Positions 35,531 to 46,205 of a stretch of 64,000 nt of DNA are shown here, piece after piece. The stretch's first letter is position 1; every line of letters begins with the position of its first letter. Origin of the DNA: Tyto alba (taxonomy: Eukaryota > Chordata > Aves > Strigiformes > Tytonidae); contig NW_024881324.1 in NCBI RefSeq assembly GCF_018691265.1, forward strand, positions 10,047,730 to 10,111,729, in the 5' to 3' direction. The position numbers and the translations under genes were made by a program. The notes under the pieces are model-generated. The model did no database searches and was not told the DNA's origin. It saw only the letters and a list, made by a program, of their open reading frames with translations.

Positions 35531-38500
35531 AGCTAGGGCATGTTAGGAATTTTCCAGCGAAACAGATTGGAAAGGGGCAATTCAGAGTGAAAATATATTT
35601 CGGAAATGGGTCTGTGTGACAACCTTCTGATAAAGCACAAACAGGACTGGGTCCCGGAGGGGTTTCCTGCTTGGCTCTCCGACATCACACTGGGGAGCTG
35701 AGGGCTGTAGGGATCCCTGCTCCAGGGCAGGTCATTGCTGGGCTGGCCTCAGGAACCCTGGCTCCTCTGGAAGTCTCGAAGGTTAGAGCTCACTCCTCAA
35801 AGGAGGTTTAAAACTTTCCTAAATAACGGTGTTTCAGTTTTGAAATTTTTGTGGAGTTCCCCTTTTGCAGGAAATTTGGAAAACTTGTTTCCCTGCCCTG
35901 ACCAAAGATTGAAGCATTTCCTCCCTCACCACCCAACCCCAGCAACTTTTGACCCAATGCCATGACATTCAGTCCTTTTACTTTCTGATTTTAAGGAAGT
36001 ATTTATTTGCCACCTTTTCAACCTCTTCCCTCCTCAGGGCTTGCAGAGCGCCCTCAGTTTTCTTTGCTCTTCTGAGAAATTCCTTCAAGTCTGCAGTGTC
36101 TATTCTGAGCAGTAATCAGCAGCAAAACACTCACTGCCTTTGCTAGGGGACAGGATCAGTATTTCCCATGTCAAGATCCACGTAAACGTAAGCTGACTGC
36201 CACCTGAATATTTGCACACCAATACTGGCTGCCCAATGGGTGCACAGGGAGCGCCTTGGTGCGTAACAATGTGCAGTATTTGGCAGTACTTCAAAATCCT
36301 GCTTCTTCCCTTTTGGTATTTCTCTGGCACGTAACTGCAACTCTCTGAAGAGCTCACTCAATGCCAAGTAAGGGAAAAATTACTTACTAGGTTAGAAATG
36401 TAGACCCCTTCTCTTTGCAAGAAGGAAGATTTCAAGATCTCTCTTCTGTTCCTGTCTGGGCTGAGGGAATGGACCTGAAGGCACATATCGGGTTGCTTCC
36501 TTTAAAGGTTCATTTTAGCCTAGTATGGTCCTATTGCTACAAAATTAAACAAAAAAATTCCCACGCAAAACAAACAGAAAGGGCCAAAAGGTCTTCTAAG
36601 GGACATTTTCCTTTGGTGTCCTCCTTCTGAAGCAGACTGTGGTTACATTAACACATGTCAGACATCAAAAAAAAAAAAAAAAATTCCCAAACCCTGACAT
36701 CATGAGCAAACCGACAAAGCAGCATGGCAAATTCATGCTTCTCATAACCTTAATTTTTTCATATTATTCTTTCTCATTCCGCTGTAGGGAGTATAAAACA
36801 AAATAGAAATAGGTGCAAATGTGATTTTTTTTTTTTTTGTGGGAAACTGATACTAGTGGAGCCTACAGCCTCCCCATTAATATCATCTGCTGGGGTGCAC
36901 AGTCCGTGTCAACACATTGGAGATGAAGTGAAAGGATTTTTTTAAAGGCAGCAGACGTGAATAATGAAGTTGGTACAAGGATGATGGACCTGCAAACTTG
37001 AGCACTTCAAGGCAACTTAGGCATCCAAGACAACTGTTCCAGTTGCAGTTTGAGACTCCCAAAACCTGGAAGATTTGAGAGCCACAGCTGTGGCTGATGG
37101 TTGATCTCTCTTTCTTTTCATGGTATACTTGGTGCAGCCTGACCTCTGGCAAGCATCGGGCTGGTGATCCTCCCTCCCAGCCGCATCTCCATGAAACCAG
37201 GCAGAGGCACAGGAAGCTTATTGTGGTGTGCCATCGTAGCCAACCACCACTGACGAGTGCACGAGCTTTACTTACTGCCTCCCTTGAACTATATATAGAC
37301 AGCCAGGCCTCAAAAAACACGAGTTGGGTCATCCACTCCAGTCGCTCACACCACAAAGATTATTTCCTTATTTTATTCTTGCTATTGTCTTATCCTATCT
37401 AGTCTCAACCACCCATGTCATTTCTGCAGTTTGACAGTTTATTCCAGGCATGCTCAAGGTTATGATTTTTTTTGCTTATGTCTAGCCTGATTCTTTTTCC
37501 ATTTTTATTTTATGCCATACTCTGATCAGCCACTTTCTAGATAATCCAGATAACCCTCTTCCTTTCTTTCATGCAATTTCCTTTCACTTATTTATATTGC
37601 TATTATTGCTATTATCATGTCATCACTCCCCAGCCTAACTTTTTCCAAGAGCTCCTGGCCAATGCATTCTCTGTTCCAGCATACTCGTTGTTCCTCTCAG
37701 CTGCTCTTCCAGGGCTTTCCAATTTACTTTTCTACCATTATGATAGCTTCAGCTTTCACTCAGCATTTAGGAAGAAAGTTGTCTGCTCCCATCCAGGATG
37801 TCAATACTAGAAGCTAGTAAATTTACACACACTATTGGCAATATATTTGTCTTTTAGGCATTTAAAGTAATTATTTGCTCTCAGCACATTGTGTGTCATC
37901 TTCACTGTAAGACTACAAAACAGGCAGGACAAGCTTATACCCAATACCCACACAAATCTACAATCTTGAAGAGAGGACAAGGCCTTGCTGAATGTCAGGG
38001 CTCATCTATAGCTGGTGGTCACCATAGAGTTGAAGATCCTGACACAGCCTGAGCAATGAGAGAAATATCAGATGCTGGGAACAGTAACAGAATACAGGCA
38101 CAAGATCCAACATTTTAAAAAAAGAAGCAATCAGCCAGAAGATTTTCAGGTAGTAAAAGACATGATAAAATGAGAATACAGCAGAACATTTGGAGGAGAA
38201 AGGATTTTCTTCAGTGACATAACAGAAAAATCAGAAACCAATTTTTCACTGGTTTCAGTAGGATTTGGACAATTTCACATGTAGTCAAAAAAAAACTATT
38301 TACATAGGGACAGTTAAAAAATAACTGCTGCAAAGAAGCACCATCAGGTTTCCAGTATATCCTACCATAGCTTAACTCTGCTACTCACTAGCTGGTTTAC
38401 AACTAGTTCCTTGTCAGACAGTTTCACTCATTTGTATCTTAGTCTGTAGAGATACTGTTTTCCCCTTTAAAAAAAAATATAACACATAAGTGATTCTTGA

Positions 38501-39899
38501 CTAACAGTTTTTTTTTTTTTCCAAATTGTTATTTCCATATTATTTCCTTTTTCTAACCTTCAAATATATCAATTCCACCTTTGCAAATAACTCTCTCCCT
38601 TCCTTGCCCCTCTCATTTGAATGTTGCCCATCAGTTGTTAGAATTTGAGCCTTGTTTGTAATGCACTGCAGGCTACAGTTCAAACACTGAGCTTGCCGCC
38701 ACCGCTGAGGCCCCATGATAAAGGTTTTTAAAATTATAAATGCTAGTTAGATCATTACTTTTATAGAATATTACAGGAGGGCAAGGTATGCAAATACCAT
38801 TTTATTTTTGAAACCCTACCCTTTCTCCTGCTCTTATATCGGGTCACTGGAACATCATGGGCATGTTGGAGATTTCTTCAAGGTGAACTTCCAGTATGAC
38901 AAGTGGTGAAAAAAACCTTTTCTGTCAAAGAACAGAATGTTCTATTGACATACTGAAGGTAGTGCTGTGCTCCTGAAAATGCTAGTTTATCCCAGGTACA
39001 AAATAAAGGGCAACAATGGGAGTGTCTGAACATCAAAATTTCTGATTGAAGACTATATGGGACCTCCAAGAGAAATTCTTTAGATGATTCTGGCTATAAT
39101 CTGGTGGTTTCACCCACTCAAACCAAGGACAGCCTTCTCATCCTCTGGTTATGTCATCCCACCCCATTCAACACTGCAGTTGTGGACCAGACTGAAAACT
39201 ACACTTCTTTTGGTAGTTTCAAGTTGGCTTCACATCCATTAGAGCTAGCACAAAGGGTGGAGCATGAATGCAAGTGCAGAGAGGTGCTGGAAGGGGAGAG
39301 CGAGCAAGAGCATGGGGGCCTCAGACTGGCCCACAGCAACTGTGAAATTGCATCACGGGTTACTGGTGTCAGAGCAGGACTATCCATGGCCCATATTATG
39401 AACCACAGGTTACACTGGGTGGATTCTCTGATCTCCAAGTACACCAAGCTTATTATATTGTAAATAGCTCGCCCGCGTAGTTCTCCAGCTGGCAAGGGCT
39501 AGAGCTGTTGTGTTTGTAAAATCCATATTTACCACTGCAAAGGTCCCTGCTCCGAGGTGAGATGTTCTCTCCATTGCTCCATGTCCCTAAAGCTAGTTTA
39601 TCTCTACATCAGGACAACACACAATACTTCTTACTCCTTCTGGCCTTGGCAACATTTTAAGGCAGCTCAATAAGAAATTTACCATCAGTCAGCATTCTGC
39701 CTCAGCTCTTTGGGGATAAAAAAAAAAAAAAAAAAGGAAGTTCTTATTTGCTTATGAACTGCTTGTTCCCCACTTTTCTTATTTTCTTCCCTCGTACTGT
39801 ATGGAAGCACTAGGGAAGACCTTAGATGAATTTACGGAATCAAAAACCAAGATTACCCTAGTTGTCAAAATAGAATTGAAGGAGTCAGATGCAAACTTA
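35531..39899. other. Unique non-coding DNA, no gene seen
   Basis: The longest frame is 157 codons on the minus strand at 36883-37356 and is not recognisable. Homopolymer runs occur at 36667-36683 (A17), 36825-36838 (T14) and 39718-39735 (A18). No RNA gene or repeat family was recognised. Confidence 0.55.
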
Positions 39900-40200
39900 A
39901 TTTCACTCTCTACAACACATGCAGTGTTTAATCAGGCAGCCACCTAATGTAATCTCTTTGTCTATCAGTTTATACAATGCTGAAGTGAGGCTAGTAATTA
40001 CCTTATTAAAACCAGTGGCTATTGCAAGACCAAGTTAGAACAGCAAAATTAAAGGGATCAGGCTGCTGAGAATGTAATTAATGAATGTTTGCAAAACTCT
40101 GTGATTATTAGATAAACGGCAGGCTTTGGGACACTAATTACTGCAGTCAAACCTCTTTTAGTGATGCTTTATACAGCGATTTAGTGTGACGCTCCTGGAG
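39900..40200. promoter_or_regulatory. Enhancer-like AT segment rich in homeodomain words
   Basis: TAATTA-type sites occur at about 39993, 40076 and 40136, together with a TGATTATTAGATAAACGG segment. Few open frames and no repeat family are present. The look is that of many conserved non-coding enhancers. This is pattern-based inference; conservation cannot be seen from one sequence. Confidence 0.25.
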
Positions 40201-40992
40201 ACAAGGAATTTGGTACAGTGTCACCCCTATGGTCCCTAAGACATCAGCAAATTCAAATAACTCCTCCAGAATTATGTTTTAGTCCTTCTGGCAGCTGTGA
40301 TGAGTAACAAAGAAAAGCCAGTAAAAAGGGAAGATTAGAACATGATTTCCAAACTGTTAGGAAGGAAAGGTCTTGTCTAGTTACAGTCAAAAGCATCTTA
40401 GAAGGGTCTGCCAGCAAGCAGAACTGAAAATCTTCAGCCCAGGGATACAGATACCAGGATAAGAAATATTAGATTTTCCATAGAATTATTATTGCAGGAA
40501 AGTGGGTCAGAGAGTCAAGAAACCGATTAATGAATGGGGAATAGTATGCATGGCAAAACACAAATATCAGCATTTTTCCTCCTTGAAGCTGTTGATAACT
40601 TGAAGCTGTTTCAATAATGATATCCCAAACCGATGACAATGTTTCCTCCCACCATCTGACACTATCCTGTTGCTTTGTGTTTTAAAGGGCTGTCAGTCAC
40701 ATGGAAAACAAGGAAGAAAGGTCAGCAAGAGAGGACAGGATATGAAGGAATGTCGCGTAACCAAGTCAAGACCTTCGAGCGTACAGAAACCCTGGCCAGG
40801 TCCTTGGGGCTCGATCCTAAAGCTTTCCCCGGCAGCAGCCCCTGGTGTGTGTGCGAGCATCCGCGGGGTGGGCCAGCATGCCCGTGCACGTCTCTGGTGC
40901 CCCTTCAGTAGTTAACACCTTAGTCTACATATCTGGATTCTAGATACAGCAAGGAAACTATTTTTACAACCCAATCCTCTCGCCTCTTCTTC
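40201..40992. other. Non-coding DNA, nothing recognised
   Basis: Short frames under 85 codons. A moderately GC-rich part lies at 40780-40900 with several CpG. Confidence 0.5.
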
Positions 40993-40994
40993 TT

Positions 40995-41034
<40 letters not shown>

Positions 41035-41035
41035 A
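40993..41035. repeat. T22 run joined directly to A21 run
   Basis: Twenty-two T followed by twenty-one A form an almost perfect 43-base palindrome. It could extrude as a hairpin, or represent two opposed homopolymer tails. No element body is recognisable on either side. It is the second such junction in the window. Confidence 0.9.
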
Positions 41036-42137
41036 GGTTTTTTTATAAGCTGACATCTTAAAAACTTGTCCCAGAGAGTGATGAGAGTGAACATCCCTGT
41101 GTTTACCCCACACCTGATGGCTGTTGCAGTTTGTAGCAGAAGTGGGAAAGAGCAACAAAAGCTCCAGGGAAGTCTGAAAGAAGTTTACACGCATCTGTCC
41201 CCATGGGGAAAAATACTCTCTGTGGTACTGAGCTCTCACCCACGGCAGGCATGCAGGTCTGTAAGCCACAGAGACACTCACGTGCATCTTGGAGCAACAG
41301 GAAAGGATCACATTCACAACCCTTAGATACCAATATTGGGCATACTCTTTGAATCAGCCCAGGTTCACAACCACGTCTGCAGTTCTCCTCTATGCTTACT
41401 GCCCAGAGCACTGTGCTCCAAACAAATCAAGGAGAGTAAGAAATAAGAAACATTACCTGTCTGAAACCATGGCAGAACACTACTGTCCCTGGGGGGCAGA
41501 AAATAATCTACTGGCAGCACCAGCCCAACAGCCCTGTCTTGCTGAAAATCACTGTTTTCCCCAAACAATGAGCTTCCTTTGGGTCCAGTCTTGACACCTG
41601 TGCAGATTACAGAAAGACCATCCCTGAAACCACATGTTGAGACACAGTTTCATCACATCACTTGTGTGCCACATTTCGTCAGTTCAGAGTAAATGTACAA
41701 AAGCCGTACTCTTGAGCCAGAGTGCTCCTTGGCCAGGCTAATTTCTCTGGGCTGTGCATCCAAGGATTCTGAACATTTTGTCCCTTAGGTAGCAGTCTAC
41801 TATTTAACACACTATTTGAGAGAGCTCGTGCCAGGAGGAGAGCAAAGCATCAAGGAGTAATGAAAGCCCTGAGATAAGTCTATGTAATTTACGTTCATTT
41901 TACTGTTGTCAGCATCTAGATAAAAGCATGGAAGTGACCAGCTGACAAAGGTGGGTTTCTAAAATTCAGAGAAAGCCACAATCAAAAGGCCACATTCTGC
42001 AGCAGCTCCGGCTCCTTTGAAGACAGAAGATTAAGACTGAGCCTCTTAAAGTTCATAGCTACTAAACTGTTAAGGGTCAGTGACGAGAGTAGCCATGTAA
42101 GTAATGTGGACTATTTAGCTGACTAAAGCTGTCCAAC

Positions 42138-42173
<36 letters not shown>

Positions 42174-43924
42174 GCTAAAGAAGTCAGAACAAAAGGGCAA
42201 CCTCAGAAAGGGAAGAGACCACACACACCTGGTAGATCAGAGTAACTGCCAGGAAGAAGCAAAATCCTTCTTAAAAATTATTAGGAATATTGCTTAGGTT
42301 TTCAGAAGTGTAAAAACTAAAGACTTAATGCAACCTACAAATTTGCCTGTCCTGTACTTCTTACACCCAGAACTGGCCTAGTAGCCAGCACACTGAACCT
42401 TCTATTTTTGTCTCATATTCATACATATGTCCCAGATACATTGCTCATATATGGCTTTGGACAAAAGGTTGAACTATTTTGGACAAGAATTTTTTTTTTC
42501 TTTTTTTTCCAACAGCTTACATAGCACTCAGTGGTAACAAGGCCCAACCCTTAACAATAGCAGTAATGTCATATAAGATGTGAGAATGTTAATACATTTT
42601 TCAACCCACTGTAACTAGAGAGAAGCTCTTGACTTTAACTTTAGATCAAACTAAAATTATTGCAAAATTCTGGCAGATTTAAATTCAAGAACTTGCTTCC
42701 TTCTGCTACAACAGTATTACATTATTGAAGAAACTACTTTGTCTAGACAAATAGAAAAATTTCTTCTTCTTGGAAATTGAATTTCAAACTCTGACTTCAG
42801 GATGTGATCTGACTGCATTACTACCACTTTCTGTTAACTGAGATTTCACAATATGAACCACAGTCCTGTCCTGTAGGTTAGTTCAGTCTTTTAAAGCTGG
42901 CAACACTTTCATTTATTAACAATAGACAAATAGTGATCAGAACTGGATACAGTTTTTTTTTTTGTTGCATTGAAATAACACTCCCTCTGTGCCTCTAATT
43001 GCATTTTACTTCAGCCCTTGAGTCCTTTTCACCAGGACCATGCAAGCATTAAGGAACCACATTGTAAGGTACCACCTGTCCTACACAGCCAAAAAGTATC
43101 CTAGGAGCACAACAAAATGCACAAGTCCCTTTGGGTGCTAATAATGGTCTCAGGGATGACAAAAAAGAGCAAAGCTACAGCCCTTGGGAAAAGTCAAAAG
43201 GTGAACTTTTAGGTCCAGAAGACAATATTCTCCCTTACTAAACTCAAGCATCATTAGACTACAGCTCACCAAAACCTGCACAACTGCACTCACCCTGACC
43301 CCTTCCAAAAATTTCTCAAGAACTGCTTACCCTTAGATTTTGTAGTAATTAACTACATTCATTAAAAACAGCAATGCCATTTCACTTCTCCATTCTTTGG
43401 TATACCCATTAAATTCAGTGATGTTAACACAAGCAAAAGAAATTTAGAAGAAAATGTAACCAAAAGGACACCTATTTGAGTGCAGCAGCACTCTCCCTCA
43501 TTGCTTCTAAACAGAAAGCCTTTGATAGGAGACCATACCTTATATAATGGTGCTGCTGCATGTCAGCAGATTGACGCCTTTCTATCGCCTGTATCCGTGA
43601 AAAACAATAAATCAGATTTTGAATTGTTTCACACTCAACCCCAAAAGATGTTCTAGCTGCAAGCTGACAGTGAAATATGCTGTGCAGCATTTTTGCCAAC
43701 CAAATAGTGGGTGGAAGCAAAGGAACAAGAGGAAGGGGAGCAAACCATGCTCACCTGGGAGTAAATGGCACTGGCTGCTCCCAATGAATCCAGTACTGAA
43801 GAGTTACCAGGTGTGTGAAATGGAGCAGAGCTTTTTAAAGCAGCCTAAAAGTTTTATCTAAAACATCAATGAAAGATGGGTCTGTTTACCTTCCACAACT
43901 TTGAAAAATCACTGCTTATTTTTC
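41036..43924. other. Unique non-coding DNA, no gene seen
   Basis: AT-rich, with only short frames up to about 100 codons near 41100-41600. It includes a T31 run at 42142-42172. No repeat family was recognised. Confidence 0.55.
42142..42172 (+). repeat. T31 homopolymer
   Basis: Thirty-one T. If it is a retroposed poly(A) tail the insert would lie on the minus strand, but no recognisable sequence precedes it. Confidence 0.85.
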
Positions 43925-45245
43925 TCTATTTAAGAGACATACTGGATCAGACCCACAGTCCAATATTGCATCCTAGACAGTGGCGATAGATGGGTCACAC
44001 TTATCAAGGACAGCAAATGGACCTGACTGCTTTCTATGGTCTCTACTGCTTGTTCTCCTCCAAGACCCATAATGGATGTATCTGGGACAGTTTCTTCTGC
44101 CCTTTACTTGTGGACCTGCTGTCACTGAGTTTGTCTGATCTCTCTCTGAACCTGCAGACACCATCTGCCTGAAACTTTCTGTGGCAAAGAATCCCAAAAC
44201 TTCATTGCCAGCCATGTAGAAGTATAATCTTTTATCTGTGTTAAAATGATTTCTTGCTAGTTTCAGCAAATGTCCCCCCAGTTCCAGAACTAAGGAATTT
44301 GGTAAATAACCCTTCTACCTTTGCCTAATCTACCACCTTAATGATTCTGTAAGTTTTTACTATCTCCTCCCTCACACCCCTACCTTTCTTCTCTCCAAAT
44401 TGAAGCGATTCAATCTTTTTAGTCTCTCTTCATAAGATATCATCCAGTCAGCAGTCCCTGAGATGTTTTCCTTGCCTGTCTCTGGATCTTGTCGAGCCCT
44501 GCTATATCCTCCACGAGATGCAGAACTGCACAACATACTGTGTATGTATTGTCAGTAGAGCAGTTTTCTGTAGCAGGAAAATGGCATTCTCCTCCATTAT
44601 CCTTACCACTCCATGTGATGGCCAGTGCTTTGCTTGGTCTTCTGGCTGCCACTGCTCACCGAGCAGATGATCTCTGAGAACTGTAACCAATGATGCTGAG
44701 GTCTTTCCTGCTCTGGAGCTACCTGAGTTCAGCATCATGAAGGCATGGTTTGGATTATTTCTCCAAAGATGCACTACCTTCCATTTACCTACCTGTACCT
44801 CACCTGCCAGATTTTTGTACACTTATGTGGTCCTTCTGAACCTGGCACGGCATTTGCCTATGAAGAAATGCTTAGTATTTATTTGCAAAATTACACATTT
44901 TATCATTCACTACATTCTCCTCTCTTCATTATCAGTAAAGATGCAGCACCCTTTCCTGGGGACTCTCCACTGCTGACTGTAATCCCCTGGTCAGTTAGTT
45001 TCTTCAGTAACCTTTGGTGTGGCACCTTGTAAAAGGCTTTTGACAAGTCGGGTGTTTTGAAAATTATACTGATAGGATTTCTTTCACCCTCATGCTACTG
45101 ACGCACTCCTAGAGACGCAGAGACAGATGTTCCCTTCCCCAAAGGCGATTCTTTCCCAAGAGACATGCAGGACCATCTATCGCCTTCCCAGCGATTGAGG
45201 TCAGACATGTTTGGCTTCCCAGTTCTGGTCTATAGTTCCCAATTC
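43925..45245 (-). mobile_element. Ancient CR1/L3-like LINE, minus orientation
   Basis: From the left, the copy starts with GGATCAGACCCACAGTCCA and the GACAGTGGC word of an amniote-wide LINE tail. It continues with TGGCAAAGAATCCCAAAACTTCA, TTTTTAGTCTCTCTTCATAAG and GCAGAACTGCACA motifs. It then runs into reverse-transcriptase coding on the minus strand. At 44990-45049 the minus strand reads DLSKAF, then YKVPHQRLL, a near-perfect motif A region. At 45190-45240 it reads GNYRP, an insert, then LTSI. The coherent order over 1.3 kb makes one copy likely. Divergence is high and frames are broken, so the insertion is old, older than the CR1 at 28711. The exact family is uncertain. Confidence 0.8.
44990..45240 (-). 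pseudogene. LINE reverse-transcriptase remnant
   Basis: This is the coding remnant of the ancient LINE. The GNYRP..LTSI block (about 45190-45240) precedes the motif A block (44990-45049), as in CR1-clade ORF2. The catalytic Asp after SKAF is replaced by Tyr (GAC to TAC), and an insertion of about six residues splits the YRPVSLTS motif. Downstream similarity decays quickly toward 44500. It is not translatable as one protein. Confidence 0.75.
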
Positions 45246-46077
45246 TAAAGGCAAATTAAATTGAAGGAAACATTTTAAGTCAAGAGAATTTCATTCTCTG
45301 CTTAAGAATAAGTTAGGCCTGTCATCTGTCCACTTCAAATGATGCTGCTGGTAAGGCCTAGCTCAATATATATAAAGACCACATACAGTATTTTGTCTGT
45401 TTATTCCACAGGTTTTGGGTTGTCATAGACTGTAGAAAAAAGTGCAATGAAGTCATTTTGGAGAGTTGAAAAAACAATTCGGAGAATCACAGGAGTCCTT
45501 GGTTTTGCACTCCAAATTCTTCAGCTGTAACACCACTTTCTAATTCAGAATGACTTCCCAAGAGGCCATTCTTTCACTCCTTTCTGCAAGAGGGCACAAT
45601 AATCCTGCATGTTTAACTGCAAGCATACAATGTTATCTGCTCCTTCTCTCTTATGTAAGTTTGCAGGAATGCTGAAAGACTTTCCGGGCCCTGAAAGGTT
45701 AGGGGTTGGAATCAGGTCCCTTGTATATCACTGCATTGGCTTTTTGGGACGTGAAGTTATTGCAATTAAGATACTGGCCGGATGTGTGGGCTAAAGAACC
45801 CGACTGATATCACAGGCATTTATTGATAATGCAACTTCTGAGGAAGAAATCTAGGGAATTGTTGTTCTTCATGCTTTCCTCTGCAAGCAAGCAAACCATA
45901 TGGATTTATCAGAAACACACAATGCTTTATCTAGCTCACGAGAAAAAGAATAGTGTTTATTTTACTGCGGAGGAATGTTCTCTTTCAGTTTTGAAAACCA
46001 GTTGCCTGAGCTGGCCCAGTGTACCATTTGGCCCCCAACAGATGTATTGCTCTGGTTTAATTCAGTGCTATCTTTAA
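45246..46077. other. Non-coding DNA, nothing recognised
   Basis: Short frames only. An AGAGGGCA word near 45590 is a weak CTCF-like match. Confidence 0.5.
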
Positions 46078-46205
46078 CCCGATTATTATTTACTGTTGGT
46101 GTTGTGATAATGTCTCCAAGCTACAGTCAAGGAGAAGGGCTTCACTGTGTTAGGTGCTGTACAAACACACAACTGAAAGATAACTCTTGCCTTGAACCGT
46201 GCAAC
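46078..46205 (+). repeat. Ancient amniote interspersed repeat
   Basis: The order TATTATTTACTGTTGGTGTTG, CCAAGCTACAGTCAAGG, then TGTGTTAGGTGCTGTACAAACACACAAC and AACTCTTGCCTTGAA follows a very common amniote repeat. In the consensus I recall, a TGTGCTAGGCGCTGTACAAACAC word precedes a CAGTCCCTGCCCCAAAGAG word. It is noncoding and clearly diverged. I leave the family unnamed. Confidence 0.6.

Noticed and set aside
36883..37356. 157-codon minus-strand frame
   Set aside because: No domain match and no conserved-looking features; treated as chance.
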